The notes: generated by a model not told the origin, from the letters alone. A stretch of 56,511 nucleotides of DNA from Chloroflexota bacterium (GCA_012514315.1 JAAZAN010000013.1:1-56511), one strand, 5' to 3'; counted from the stretch's first letter, positions 17,849 to 26,782 are shown. Translations and numbers: made by a program.

Positions 17849-19192
17849 TCACTCCTGGTCGTGACTGTAAGCTGACAGCCTCAATTGAGCTTCTGTCAGC
17901 GCCTCCAGAGCATGCATACTGTGGCCAACAACTGACTGCACCGCTCGGTCAAACTCTGCCGATGCTCGAGGAACCTGCGACCACGTGATCGCTGATAGGG
18001 ACACCAATCCCAGCAATGCCTCCTGCCCTGTGGCGTAGACCTCATCGCCAGATGCTTCGTGCAGAGCTGTCGCCACCGACCTCCGAGCGGGGATCAAGGC
18101 TGACTCCGGGGGCGCCTGTTTGCTGAGGAAACTGATCCAGGTCCAGCACGCGTCCGGGTGAGATGTATTGGACGCGATTAAGTAACCCCACACGCGGGCC
18201 AGCACAGCCGGTTGCGATCCGAGGGGAAGCGGGGCGACGCCCCACCGCAGTACTCCATCTGTTGAGTTGTGCAACCACTTACGCTGAGAGAGCTCGCCGA
18301 TCCACATCGCAGCCTGACCACTCTGAATGCCACCATAGTTGCGCCATTCTGCAGTGCGCGACGGATAGAAGATCGCGTCGGATGGACGTGACTCGGGACG
18401 GCGGAAATCCCGAAACACCTGCTCAGATGTCGGCGCTACATCGTAGGCATCCTCGTGGGACAGCAGAGCATACCAGTCGAGGGCCTCTATGTTGAGTGGT
18501 TCATCAAGCGTCGCCTGGGTCGGATTCGCAAAGTCGTCTATCAGCCGTCCACCGTGCTGATAGATGAGCAATGCAGCGTCCCGAGCGGCGTCCGTTGGCA
18601 CGTAGCCGTAGACACCGTTGTCGGGATCGCGCAACGCCTGCGCTGCCACGAGGAATTCGTCCCATGTCCATCCGGCTTCTGGATATGGGCGCCCGACTAG
18701 ATCAAAGAGGTCCTTGTTGTAGAATAGCACGGTTGGGTCAACTGCTGCGGGTACTGCCCAGGTCTCCCCGTTGGCGCCAAGAGAGGCCATCACACCGGGG
18801 TAGAAGTCGCCGGAATCGAGGTTGGGGTCCCCATCCACGTATGGCGACAAGCTGATAATCAGATCTCGCTCAATGAGATTCAGCGCGTCGATCGACGTGT
18901 CAGGCAGGAGGAAGACATCTCCTCTGTCTGTAACCTCACTGCCGTAGTACGCCTCGTTCCAGGGCGCCAGTTCGACAACGATCAGAGGGTGCTGTTCCTC
19001 GAATGCTTCCACCCATGCCTGGTAGTGGGCCGCGTAGGGGTCCGGTGGGCCGGGATACGTATAAACGAACGTTATCTTCTGCGGTTCCCTGGCTGGACCC
19101 AAGGACGTGCACCCGCTGGCTGCTGCAGGGCACACCAGCAGGATGGTGATTGCTGCCAGACACAGGTGTGCTACGCGGTCATGGTTCGGCAC
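17849..19192 (-). CDS. Orphan family 1 extracellular solute-binding lipoprotein
   Basis: ABC sugar-type binding lipoprotein. From GTG 19192 (GAGAAGG upstream) it begins MPNHDRV, followed by a hydrophobic signal and lipobox ASG-Cys; an alternative GTG at 19267 would add 25 residues. The mature domain has family 1 features: KITFVYTYPGPPD, then DVFLLPDTSIDAL, AVPAAVDPTVLFYNKDLFD, TWDEFLVAAQALRD, and a C-terminal permease-facing segment ending in YSHDQE. No permease or ATPase gene is adjacent, so it must either use a transporter encoded elsewhere or act as a sensor protein. A promoter lies at 19321-19349. Confidence 0.85.
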   Translation of the reverse strand: MPNHDRVAHLCLAAITILLVCPAAASGCTSLGPAREPQKITFVYTYPGPPDPYAAHYQAWVEAFEEQHPLIVVELAPWNEAYYGSEVTDRGDVFLLPDTSIDALNLIERDLIISLSPYVDGDPNLDSGDFYPGVMASLGANGETWAVPAAVDPTVLFYNKDLFDLVGRPYPEAGWTWDEFLVAAQALRDPDNGVYGYVPTDAARDAALLIYQHGGRLIDDFANPTQATLDEPLNIEALDWYALLSHEDAYDVAPTSEQVFRDFRRPESRPSDAIFYPSRTAEWRNYGGIQSGQAAMWIGELSQRKWLHNSTDGVLRWGVAPLPLGSQPAVLARVWGYLIASNTSHPDACWTWISFLSKQAPPESALIPARRSVATALHEASGDEVYATGQEALLGLVSLSAITWSQVPRASAEFDRAVQSVVGHSMHALEALTEAQLRLSAYSHDQE

Positions 19193-19320
19193 GGCTTCAA
19201 CCTTCTCAACCAGACATCCATCCAGGCGGCGGTCAGGTGTGCGAGCCTCTGCCTTCGGACTTCGCACAACCCTCTCCCATTCACCGTCTGTCCAGCACGA
19301 CGGTCAGAAGAGTGGGTGAC

Positions 19321-19349
19321 AGTGTAGGGCCGATCCGCTAGTTGGTCAA
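19321..19349 (-). promoter_or_regulatory. Putative promoter of the orphan binding protein
   Basis: On the minus strand, TTGACC (19349 to 19344) and TACACT (19326 to 19321) are 17 bp apart. Both candidate starts lie downstream. Confidence 0.55.
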
Positions 19350-19428
19350 GCCTGTCGGCGAGGGCTGGATGCCGGTCAGTCGTGCCATGTAATCGTCGCG
19401 TGCAGTCCCGGCGTTTCTCAGGAGACAG

Positions 19429-19456
19429 TTGCCGGATGTAGCTGCCTGCGTATAAT
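19429..19456 (+). promoter_or_regulatory. Putative promoter of the GNAT gene at 19494
   Basis: TTGCCG (19429-19434) and TATAAT (19451-19456) are 16 bp apart. Transcription would start about 30 nt before the GTG start. Confidence 0.65.
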
Positions 19457-19493
19457 CGAAGTCGCGCGGTAGATTCAATCCGAGGAGGTCATC

Positions 19494-19913
19494 GTGGAAA
19501 TCCGTTACGCGCTTGAGAAAGACCTGGACTACTTGCTTGCGAATGACCATCATGTGCGAGCCAGTGTCGTGCGTGCAAAGGTGGAGTGTGCCGAAATCAT
19601 CGTGCTCACCAAGGACGACAATCCCATTGGTTGGCTGCGGTACGGCTATTTCTGGGACGTCTTCCCATTCATGAATATGCTGTTTCTGGAAGAGGAGTAT
19701 CGGGGGCAAGGATGGGGCAGCCGCCTGATACAGTTCTGGGAGCAGGAGATGATCGCACAAGGACACGACACCGTGATGACGTCCTCGCTATCGAATGAGC
19801 GCGCCCAACACCTGTATCGGCGTCTGGGTTATCGCGACTGCGGCGGGATGCGGTGGCCGGAAGACACGGCGTTGGAGATCATCTTCCTGAAGAAGCTGCG
19901 CACCGAGGACTGA
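19494..19913 (+). CDS. GNAT family N-acetyltransferase
   Basis: Single-domain acetyltransferase of 139 residues. Motif A, the acetyl-CoA loop, reads EEEYRGQGWGSRLIQ. Motif B follows with SNERAQHLYRRLGYRDCG. The opening MEIRYALEKDLDYLLAND is usual for the fold. The GTG start is supported by GAGGAGG upstream. The acceptor cannot be predicted; small amines, peptides and tRNA-linked targets all occur in this family. It is convergent with the CPBP protease gene, with only 8 bp between stops. Confidence 0.85.
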   Translation: MEIRYALEKDLDYLLANDHHVRASVVRAKVECAEIIVLTKDDNPIGWLRYGYFWDVFPFMNMLFLEEEYRGQGWGSRLIQFWEQEMIAQGHDTVMTSSLSNERAQHLYRRLGYRDCGGMRWPEDTALEIIFLKKLRTED

Positions 19914-19921
19914 ACAGGGCG

Positions 19922-20833
19922 TTACTCGCTGCCCTGCGAGGCGCTTCTTTGCCTCGGGCTCACTGCGAGGATGGCCAACGCGACCACGGTGAATCCAACA
20001 GCGCCGATGAACCCTACTGGAGTCGGCCCCAACAGCGGATTTGGTTGACCGCGGATGACGAGTACTCCAATCGCCGCGATGCCGTTCAGAGCGCCGTGTC
20101 CAATCACGGCGGGCCAGACGCTGCCGGACCTGTGTGCCGCCCATCCCAACAGCGTGCCCGTCACTACTGTGAACCAGACCATCATCAGCATGCCGGTCCA
20201 GGGTGCGCCCGGGTAGTCGAGACCGTAGTTGTGTCCCATAGCGATCAGAGGCCAATGCCAGACGCCCCAGATGATGCTGCTTACGATCAGGGCTGCGCGT
20301 TCGCCGAGAGGCATCAGCTTGGGCAGCAGGTACGCTCGCCATCCGAACTCCTCGCCGAAGGTGGGGAGCGCGTTAATGATGGGAGCAATCAGGAATGCTG
20401 TAAGCGCCTGGCTGAACACTATCGTCCATGGGTTGATGGAGTCAGCCGCTGTGCCAGCCTGGGTCGCGACGAGACGTCTCACAGTCTCCAATGACGGATC
20501 GTAGTGACTTGGGAAGACGAGCATGAAGACCACAAGCCCAACGACCGTCAGTAGTCCGGGTCCGAACCAACCCACGAGCCAATAGGGCCATCCGCTTCGG
20601 AGAAGCGGTTTGAGGTACAGGTTCTGCCATCCTTCGTGAGTAATCCAGCGAGTCAGGATGTGGGCGAACGAAGGCGCTCCCATGTACATGACCGTCAGCA
20701 CGACAACCAAGTACGGGCTGTTCGAGAGTCCGCCCGTGAAGTGGATGATCAGGGCGCCAGCCCACGCTATCGCGCAAGCCAGGGCGGTATAGAACAGAAT
20801 ACGTTTCCAGTCAACGCATGATCGCTCATTCAT
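19922..20833 (-). CDS. CPBP family intramembrane metalloprotease
   Basis: Multipass membrane protein of 303 residues with about eight hydrophobic helices, from the CAAX protease/bacteriocin-processing (CPBP, formerly Abi) family. The catalytic motifs are complete: GEEFGWR (the EExxxR box), the motif 2 His in WGVWHWP, and HGALN (HxxxN). Bacterial members take part in bacteriocin immunity, signal-protein cleavage or unknown processing. The promoter at 20898-20925 is divergent from that of the propeller lipoprotein. Confidence 0.9.
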   Translation of the reverse strand: MNERSCVDWKRILFYTALACAIAWAGALIIHFTGGLSNSPYLVVVLTVMYMGAPSFAHILTRWITHEGWQNLYLKPLLRSGWPYWLVGWFGPGLLTVVGLVVFMLVFPSHYDPSLETVRRLVATQAGTAADSINPWTIVFSQALTAFLIAPIINALPTFGEEFGWRAYLLPKLMPLGERAALIVSSIIWGVWHWPLIAMGHNYGLDYPGAPWTGMLMMVWFTVVTGTLLGWAAHRSGSVWPAVIGHGALNGIAAIGVLVIRGQPNPLLGPTPVGFIGAVGFTVVALAILAVSPRQRSASQGSE

Positions 20834-20897
20834 TGGTGTCAGTACTCCCTATCGCCTGGGCGCCTGTAGTTTCTCAGTCCACTGATCAATCTCGAAC

Positions 20898-20925
20898 ATT
20901 CTACCATGGCACTGTGTACGGGCAA
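20898..20925 (-). promoter_or_regulatory. Putative promoter of the CPBP protease gene
   Basis: On the minus strand, TTGCCC (20925 to 20920) and TAGAAT (20903 to 20898) are 16 bp apart. Confidence 0.55.
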
Positions 20926-20956
20926 CCGGACGGCGTCTTGAAGCGGGTGTGCTGGC

Positions 20957-20985
20957 TTGCGTGAGTGGTGGGAATCCGGTACAAT
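20957..20985 (+). promoter_or_regulatory. Putative promoter of the propeller lipoprotein/fucosidase unit
   Basis: TTGCGT (20957-20962) and TACAAT (20980-20985) are 17 bp apart. The lipoprotein start at 21173 would leave a leader of about 180 nt, enough to hold the small ORF at 21012-21176. Confidence 0.55.
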
Positions 20986-21011
20986 GGGCACTGTTGTGCG
21001 GACGCCAGGTG

Positions 21012-21176
21012 ATGACCGGTTCCTGTGTGTTGGTCGTTGGTTCGGAACACGCTGTCGGCCTGGAGTATGACCCAGAACGGAACATCCCGTTCAAGGGCCA
21101 TTCGGAAGCCGGACGAGAGACCTGCTCGGTTCCGGATGACTCGCCAGTGGCAACCCTGGATGAGGTGCTGGCTTGA
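21012..21176 (+). CDS. Possible 54-residue leader ORF coupled to the lipoprotein
   Basis: An ATG preceded by AGGTG, about 20 nt after the predicted transcription start, opens 54 codons beginning MTGSCVLVVGSEHAVG and ending LDEVLA. The stop TGA overlaps the TTG start of the lipoprotein as TTGA, the geometry expected for translational coupling. I recognise no domain, and the reading frame could be chance. No function is proposed. Confidence 0.3.
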   Translation: MTGSCVLVVGSEHAVGLEYDPERNIPFKGHSEAGRETCSVPDDSPVATLDEVLA

Positions 21177-22507
21177 ACCCCTATCGAGCCGTCATATGTG
21201 CTGGAGGCCTGCTGTTGATGTTGGCCTGCCGTCTTGCCACGGCAGCGCCGACCCCAACTCCGACCGGTCAGGTGGTTAGTCCAACCTACAGGGCACTGCC
21301 GACTGCTACCGAGACGCCTCCGCCACCGGAGCCCGAGCCAACCATCGTCCAACCGACGAAAGCGGCGCCATTGGCCAGCCAAGTACCGCGCTCGATCCTC
21401 CCGTTCGAAGCGGTGAGTTCTGTTGGTGATGTACTCACGCCGGTGGCAGAGATCAGCGGCGTTGTTGCCGGCGCGGACCGCTGGCTTCACGCCGACCCCA
21501 CCGGGACGCTCTGGTACTTGACCGACCGAGGGGCCGCGGAGTTCTCTGAGGGTGCGTGGCGTGTCCGGCTCGATGGTGTCGAGCGACAGCTCGCTGGACG
21601 AGATAACGCCGGAAGGCTCTGGTACGCGAGCAAGGACGGAGCAGACATCGCTGCGTGGAGCGAAGGCATCTGGATCACCTATACGATGGCTGACGGCTGG
21701 CGACCTCTCCCTGCCTCCTTCTACCAGCCGGTGTGTCGAGGACTCGCGGCGGACGGGGACGGGCGCATCTGGCTCCAGACAGTACAGGATGTGCGGCTCT
21801 TCGATGGACGAGTGTGGCGGGTGATTCCACACGAAGAGATGGAAATGAATCCGGCGGACGATGAGGGCTTGCTGGGCTCATTCGAAGTGGTTCCAGTCGG
21901 CCGCGGCTCAGAAGTGTGGGTTGGCGAGTGTGACTGGGGTGGACCGGGGCCCTTTGGCGGTGAGGGCGTGCGGTGGTTCGATGGGATGGCCTGGCGCCGT
22001 GTGGGCGGTCTGCTGGACAGAGCGTGCGTGACAGTGATCACGGAGGCAGCCGACGGCGCCATCTGGATTGGCGCCGACTCGGGCTTGTGGCGGTACGATC
22101 GGACGGAGGGGACGTGGCAATCCTACCCGCTACCCGCACCTCCAGACGGTTTCACGCGGTATGGGTTTGTCGAGGCGATGTTGGTGGATGCAACCGGTCA
22201 AGTGTGGACCCTCCTGGCGCCGTGTGGCGGCGCCAGTTGTTACGCTGGATACGTGCCATATCTTCTGAGCGGGAACGAGTGGGCTCAGTTGGCGCCTTTG
22301 GATGGACAGTATATACCGTGGCTGTTACGGAGTGCAGACGGGGGCGGATGGCTGGGCTTCGCTGGAGCTGTCTACCGCATTGAGGGGGGCACGGTCTCTT
22401 TGGTGACAAGGCTGATCGCGACGCAGGCGACTGTGGATGAGAGTAGTCGTCTGTGGATGATCGCCTCTGCCGACGACGGTGACTGGCTCTACATGGTAGA
22501 GCCGTAG
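21173..22507 (+). CDS. Lipoprotein with two-component-regulator-type propeller repeats
   Basis: Exported lipoprotein of 444 residues with a TTG start (GAGGTG five bases upstream). A hydrophobic signal ends at lipobox LMLA-Cys19. A Thr/Pro/Glu-rich linker runs to about residue 60. The body has repeated blades built around Gly-x-(L/I/V)-Trp, each followed by a Trp-bearing strand: GTLWYLTDRG, GRLWYASKDG, GRIWLQTVQD, GAIWIGADSGLW and GQVWTLLAP. This is the reg_prop style beta-propeller seen in extracellular sensors of hybrid kinases, here free of any kinase. A role in ligand or carbohydrate sensing at the surface is inference. The GH29 gene lies 86 bp downstream and may be co-transcribed. Confidence 0.82.
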   Translation: MNPYRAVICAGGLLLMLACRLATAAPTPTPTGQVVSPTYRALPTATETPPPPEPEPTIVQPTKAAPLASQVPRSILPFEAVSSVGDVLTPVAEISGVVAGADRWLHADPTGTLWYLTDRGAAEFSEGAWRVRLDGVERQLAGRDNAGRLWYASKDGADIAAWSEGIWITYTMADGWRPLPASFYQPVCRGLAADGDGRIWLQTVQDVRLFDGRVWRVIPHEEMEMNPADDEGLLGSFEVVPVGRGSEVWVGECDWGGPGPFGGEGVRWFDGMAWRRVGGLLDRACVTVITEAADGAIWIGADSGLWRYDRTEGTWQSYPLPAPPDGFTRYGFVEAMLVDATGQVWTLLAPCGGASCYAGYVPYLLSGNEWAQLAPLDGQYIPWLLRSADGGGWLGFAGAVYRIEGGTVSLVTRLIATQATVDESSRLWMIASADDGDWLYMVEP

Positions 22508-22593
22508 AGATCGAAACGCCCGATGGTGGCCTGGTCCAGCTCGACTGCCAATCCGATGACGGTATACCAGAGTACTGAATGAAAGGAGATCCA

Positions 22594-23853
22594 ATGAAGC
22601 AGAGTGTTGAGGCAATTCCTGTTGCGCGGTCACAGCGGGATGGGGCGCAGGCTGATCCTCGCCTGGCCTGGTGGCGCGAGGCACGCTTTGGCATGTTCAT
22701 TCACTGGGGGCTCTACGCGCTTCTTGCAGGTCGGTGGAAGGGCGAGAGCGTACCGGGGATCGGTGAGTGGATTATGCACCGGGCGCGCATACCGGTCGCG
22801 GAGTACGAGTTGCTCGCGGCTGAGTTCAATCCGATCCGCTTCGACGCGGCCGAGTGGGTGTCGCTGGCAAAGCGCGCGGGGCAGAAGTACATCGTCATCA
22901 CGTCAAAACATCATGACGGGTTCTGCCTGTTCGATAGTGCGGTTTCTGACTACGATATCATAGACGCCACGCCGTTCGGACGCGATCCCTTGAGGGAACT
23001 GGCGGACGAATGCGCACGGCAGGAAGTCCGCCTGGGCTTCTACTATTCTCAGACGCAGGACTGGCATCATCCCGATGGAAATGGCAATGATTGGGACTAT
23101 GACGAGAGCCAGCAGGATTTCGGACGATACTTGGAGACCTATGTCAGACCCCAGGTGCGTGAATTGCTGACCAACTACGGTCCGATCGGGCTCATCTGGT
23201 TCGACACGCCAAAGATCATCTCATCTGCGCAGAGTAGGGAGCTTGTCGATCTAGTACACGAATTGCAGCCGGACTGCCTGGTCTCGGGCCGGGTGGGCAA
23301 TACGATGGGCGATTACGCGTCGGCCGGAGACAACGTGATCCCGGATGGACGTGTCGATCTGGATTGGGAGACACCCGCGACGATTAACGACACGTGGGGT
23401 TTCAAGGCGGATGATCACAACTGGAAACCAGCCGGCGAGCTCATCCAGAAGCTCGTCGACATCGTGAGCAAGGGGGGAAACTACCTGCTGAACGTGGGGC
23501 CGACTGCAGAGGGCGTGATCCCTGAGTCAAGTGTTGAGCGCCTATTGGCTGTGGGAGACTGGATGCAGGTCAATGGCGAGTCCGTGTACGGCACGGTAGC
23601 GGGCCCGCTCCAGGGTCTGGATGGGTGCCGATGTACGGCCAAGGATGATCTCGTCTTTCTGCACGTATTCGATTGGCCCTCGGGCGGGCGGCTGGAGGTT
23701 CCGTGGCAGGCTGCGCCTGTACACACGGCCTTCCTGCTGGCCGATGATAAGCGAACTCCGCTGTCTGTGGAGAACCGTGGTGTGTCGGTGGTCATCTCAG
23801 TACCACAGCGCGCCCCCGATCCCGTCGATACCGTCATTGTTCTGAAGCAGTAA
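22594..23853 (+). CDS. GH29 alpha-L-fucosidase
   Basis: Cytoplasmic glycoside hydrolase of 419 residues that releases alpha-L-fucose. The N-terminal TIM barrel has the GH29 landmarks: RFGMFIHWG (32-40), YIVITSKHHDGFCLF, DIIDATPFGRD, GFYYSQTQDWHHPD and the nucleophile Asp204 in LIWFDTP. The C-terminal third is a beta-sandwich. There is no signal peptide, so the substrate is probably an imported fucosyl oligosaccharide. The start is the ATG at 22594, because AAAGGAG (from the alternative ATG at 22579) sits correctly before it. Confidence 0.93.
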   Translation: MKQSVEAIPVARSQRDGAQADPRLAWWREARFGMFIHWGLYALLAGRWKGESVPGIGEWIMHRARIPVAEYELLAAEFNPIRFDAAEWVSLAKRAGQKYIVITSKHHDGFCLFDSAVSDYDIIDATPFGRDPLRELADECARQEVRLGFYYSQTQDWHHPDGNGNDWDYDESQQDFGRYLETYVRPQVRELLTNYGPIGLIWFDTPKIISSAQSRELVDLVHELQPDCLVSGRVGNTMGDYASAGDNVIPDGRVDLDWETPATINDTWGFKADDHNWKPAGELIQKLVDIVSKGGNYLLNVGPTAEGVIPESSVERLLAVGDWMQVNGESVYGTVAGPLQGLDGCRCTAKDDLVFLHVFDWPSGGRLEVPWQAAPVHTAFLLADDKRTPLSVENRGVSVVISVPQRAPDPVDTVIVLKQ

Positions 23854-23962
23854 TCTCAGGGCAGGTCGGCCGCACTCTAGAGGCTGAGGCGCGATCTGTG
23901 CTGCGACGCGAAGCACGGCGGCGGGTGGCGGAGGCTATGGCTGCGCACGTCGCGTTCGCAGA

Positions 23963-24799
23963 CTATGCGGAGACGGTGTGCCCGCCGCTTGCGTCGTCGA
24001 CGGCCGTCCAGTGTAGGGCCGTGGGGCGGATGCACTGCGTTGGGCACACCTGTATACACTGGAGACAGCGAATGCACGCGGCTGAGGATGGGTCTGCGTA
24101 CACACGGATGTCGACCGGGCAGACAGTCTGACATCGATCGCATTCGATGCAATCCTCGAGGTTGACGCTGAGCTGAAACGCGCTAACGGGATTGAACGCC
24201 GACCAGAGTGCGCCGAGTGGGCAGATCCAGCGGCAGAACGGACGACGTGTGACGCTCATCCATGCCACGAGGGTGAACAGCAGGAACAGTTTGATTCCAT
24301 AGAGTGCTCCGATCAGTTGGTGGAGTGGTGGGGAGAAGAGCACGACGGGGATACCGGCCTCCAGGGTTCCGGCGGGGCAGAGCTTGCAGAACCATGGCTG
24401 GCCGGTTACGAATGGAATCGCCAGAACTAGCACGGCCAATGTGACATAGCGGCCCCAGCTGAACCGATTGGGCAGCCGGAGCTTGGGGACCGGTAGCCTG
24501 AACAGCAGATCCTGAACCCAGCCGAACGGGCACAGCCAGCCACAGCTCATTCGTCCTACCAACGCGCCCACGAGCGCTACGGCGCCGAGGGTGTAGAATG
24601 GGACTACGCGGAGCCCGACGAAATGTTGGAGCGCTCCAATTGGACAGGCGAATGAGGCGACCGGACATGCGTGGCAGTTCAAGGCTGGGCACGGCAGCCC
24701 CCGCGTGACCTGCTGGGTCACCGACGAGTTGAGCGCCACTGCCGCCAGGGCCTGCGCGGTCGAACGACGTCGTATTAGCCAGTCTAAGGCTTTGTTCAT
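23963..24799 (-). CDS. NapH-like polyferredoxin, 4Fe-4S membrane protein
   Basis: Membrane iron-sulfur protein of 278 residues. The N-terminal half has several CP pairs (CPALNCHACP, FACPIG) and about four to five helices with NapH/MauN signatures CGWLCPFG and CRWICPLGA. The C-terminal cytoplasmic part holds two 4Fe-4S motifs, CIECDRCQTVCP and CIRCLQCIQVCP. Such proteins pass electrons across or along the membrane to a partner reductase or to a maturation step. No partner oxidoreductase is encoded nearby. It is the last gene of the recJ-led minus-strand run, after the 48-residue membrane ORF. Confidence 0.88.
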   Translation of the reverse strand: MNKALDWLIRRRSTAQALAAVALNSSVTQQVTRGLPCPALNCHACPVASFACPIGALQHFVGLRVVPFYTLGAVALVGALVGRMSCGWLCPFGWVQDLLFRLPVPKLRLPNRFSWGRYVTLAVLVLAIPFVTGQPWFCKLCPAGTLEAGIPVVLFSPPLHQLIGALYGIKLFLLFTLVAWMSVTRRPFCRWICPLGALWSAFNPVSAFQLSVNLEDCIECDRCQTVCPVDIRVYADPSSAACIRCLQCIQVCPTQCIRPTALHWTAVDDASGGHTVSA

Positions 24800-24850
24800 C
24801 TCATTCTTGGTGCTGTGAATGATGGCCTACCCGAGGCCGATGCACGAGTA

Positions 24851-24997
24851 TCATATCAGACGCGCATACCGCAACACGACCTCCCAGTGGCTGAGTGCCA
24901 GGCCGACCAGGATGGCGGCAACAGCCAGGAGGATCAATACACGGCTGGCCGCGAAGCGGATCTGGTCTCGTCTGCTGGGTTGATTCAGATCAGTCAC
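24851..24997 (-). CDS. Small single-pass membrane protein, 48 residues (CD1871A-like without the CxxC tail)
   Basis: A GTG at 24997 opens 48 codons: MTDLNQPSRRDQIRF, then one hydrophobic helix (about 20-36, VLILLAVAAILVGLAL), then SHWEVVLRYARLI and stop. It fills the gap between two minus-strand genes, 24 bp after the glycosidase-like gene and 51 bp before the polyferredoxin. The pattern of short basic N-terminus, one helix and VLxxAxxI end recalls the CD1871A family, small proteins that sit beside 4Fe-4S membrane proteins and normally continue into a CxxC motif; here the frame stops before it. The family link is from memory and tentative. No strong ribosome site is visible. Confidence 0.5.
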   Translation of the reverse strand: MTDLNQPSRRDQIRFAASRVLILLAVAAILVGLALSHWEVVLRYARLI

Positions 24998-25021
24998 GTC
25001 TGGCCCGTCCCTGGTAGGTCG

Positions 25022-26782
25022 CTATTCCGTTGGGCGGCGAAACAGAATCCCGGCCGTCAGGGCGGCTACGGCTGCAATCGCCAAACCGGCGACCGGCAGC
25101 CACGGGATTTGCGGAAGCGTCTCGTTCGCTCCCGGTGTCGGCGCCGGTGTCGCGGTAGGATGTGCAGCGGTTGCTGGCGGGGGACTGGCCGTCGCGGTTG
25201 GCGTCTCAGAGGGACGCTGCGTCGGGGTCCGTGAAGGACTGGGTGTTCCGGTGGGCGTTGTGCTCGGTGTAGTCGTCGGCTTGAGCGTTGGCGTCTCAAT
25301 CGGAGAGACCGGGGCGGTTGCCTCGAGCGTCATGGTGATGGAGAGCGTATCGCTGATCAGCGCGGTCTCCACAAGCTCACCAGGTCCAGGAGTCCCCGTC
25401 GATTCTGTCGCGTCGCCTATCGGCTCCGATCCACCTGGATCGCCGCTTGCTTCCTCTACCAGCAGGAAGGTTGGCCCGCCGATGATACATCCCCGTTTGT
25501 CCGCGCATCTCGCGCCCGGCAGATCGATGGTGTACTGACCGTCGATGGCCTGCAGAGGATGTTGAGCACCGGTCTGATCGATCAAGATGGCTTGCTGTGC
25601 CAGCGCAGGCGCCGTCACACTAACGCTTTGGCGCGTCCGAGTCCACGCCACGCGTGTAGTGCGTGCTCCCCGCGATAGGGTGACGAGTTCGTACAGCTCG
25701 CGGCGGTCCGCACGGGCTGCTGTGGCGCCTGAGTAGTAGTCCACGATGAGGCGGTAGGCGTCAAATGCAGGGCGACGGCTGTAGTCAGTACGGATGATAC
25801 CAAACTGCTCCTCACCGTCGCGTGGCTGATTGTCGACCCACTTGTACGCGGCGATCCGGTCGACTCCCTGTGTCAGAGCAAGTGCGAATGCCTGCAGAAG
25901 GAAGCTGGCCTGCTCCTCCAGTGTGATGTCGAAGTTGGCGCCCGGCAAGACGAAGAAGGGTGGGTCGTTGTTGGAGGGTGCGTTCGTCTCATTGATCCAG
26001 ATTGGCTTACTGAGCCCGAAGCTTCCTAACGTTGATCGTGTTGACCTCACGATCTCAATGATGTTATCGACGCGAAAGTAGATATGGAGCGACACGGCGT
26101 CGAAGTAGTACCCATAGGCGCTTCCGTCGGGATCCTGTGTGGCATGGACCAGGAGGCGGCGCAGGTAGGTGGGGTCGTGAAACGTGGTCATCCCAGCCAG
26201 ATGGATGGCGACGTCGGGGTTGACCTCGTGGGCGGCGATGTAGGCGACCTTCAGCAGCTGATAGTAGTCCTCCAGAGATCCGCACCACTGGACCCCGAAG
26301 TCACCCATTTTGATGTCTGGTTCGTTCCAGATGATCCAGCGGTTGATCCGTCCGCGGTACCTGTCCACCACAGTACGCACGAAGTTGGCCCACAGATTGC
26401 CCGGATCGTCGACAGGAAGGTACAGGCCGCGCGGTACACCGCACCCACTGATCTCGTCGGTTGCCCAGGCGGGCGTGTCGATCAGCAGTCCGACCACCTC
26501 TCGCCCGGCGCCACCTGCCAGATTGAGCCAGTCGTCGGGCAGATGATAGGGGTTCCAGTCGTCGGGGCCGTTTGGCTGCAGTTGTGACCAGTATAGCAGT
26601 ATGCGTTCCCACCCGACGCCCACCTCAGCCGCGGACACGGGATCACGGAAGGACTCAATGGCGCCGAAACGCCGATCGGGCGGTTGACGCTGCGCCCGGA
26701 CAGGCGCGATCGGGACCAGGTTCACAGCGATCACAGACGCGATGAGGGCCGAAAGGACTGCAGTGCGGCGGGGCGTAGTCAT
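25022..26782 (-). CDS. Secreted, membrane-anchored clan GH-A glycosidase-like protein
   Basis: Protein of 586 residues from ATG 26782, which overlaps the epimerase stop as ATGA. A signal peptide (1-30, ends PVRAQ) is followed by a TIM-barrel like GH39 and related families: LLYWSQLQP, LLIDTPAWAT, acid/base candidate Glu154 in IIWNEPDI, and nucleophile candidate Glu265 in IWINETNAP. A small beta domain follows. The last 130 residues are a Thr/Pro-rich stalk, then one C-terminal helix (LPVAGLAIAAVAALTAGILF) and RRPTE, so the enzyme is displayed outside and anchored at its C-terminus. Substrate is unknown. Confidence 0.85.
   Translation of the reverse strand: MTTPRRTAVLSALIASVIAVNLVPIAPVRAQRQPPDRRFGAIESFRDPVSAAEVGVGWERILLYWSQLQPNGPDDWNPYHLPDDWLNLAGGAGREVVGLLIDTPAWATDEISGCGVPRGLYLPVDDPGNLWANFVRTVVDRYRGRINRWIIWNEPDIKMGDFGVQWCGSLEDYYQLLKVAYIAAHEVNPDVAIHLAGMTTFHDPTYLRRLLVHATQDPDGSAYGYYFDAVSLHIYFRVDNIIEIVRSTRSTLGSFGLSKPIWINETNAPSNNDPPFFVLPGANFDITLEEQASFLLQAFALALTQGVDRIAAYKWVDNQPRDGEEQFGIIRTDYSRRPAFDAYRLIVDYYSGATAARADRRELYELVTLSRGARTTRVAWTRTRQSVSVTAPALAQQAILIDQTGAQHPLQAIDGQYTIDLPGARCADKRGCIIGGPTFLLVEEASGDPGGSEPIGDATESTGTPGPGELVETALISDTLSITMTLEATAPVSPIETPTLKPTTTPSTTPTGTPSPSRTPTQRPSETPTATASPPPATAAHPTATPAPTPGANETLPQIPWLPVAGLAIAAVAALTAGILFRRPTE

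Noticed and set aside
24815-25234. Plus-strand open frame of 139 codons
   Set aside because: It is antisense to the Thr/Pro stalk of the glycosidase-like gene and to the small membrane ORF, with Arg-rich shadow composition.
26084-26587. Plus-strand open frame of 167 codons
   Set aside because: It is fully antisense to the glycosidase-like gene, whose motifs (WNEPD, INETN) are clear.
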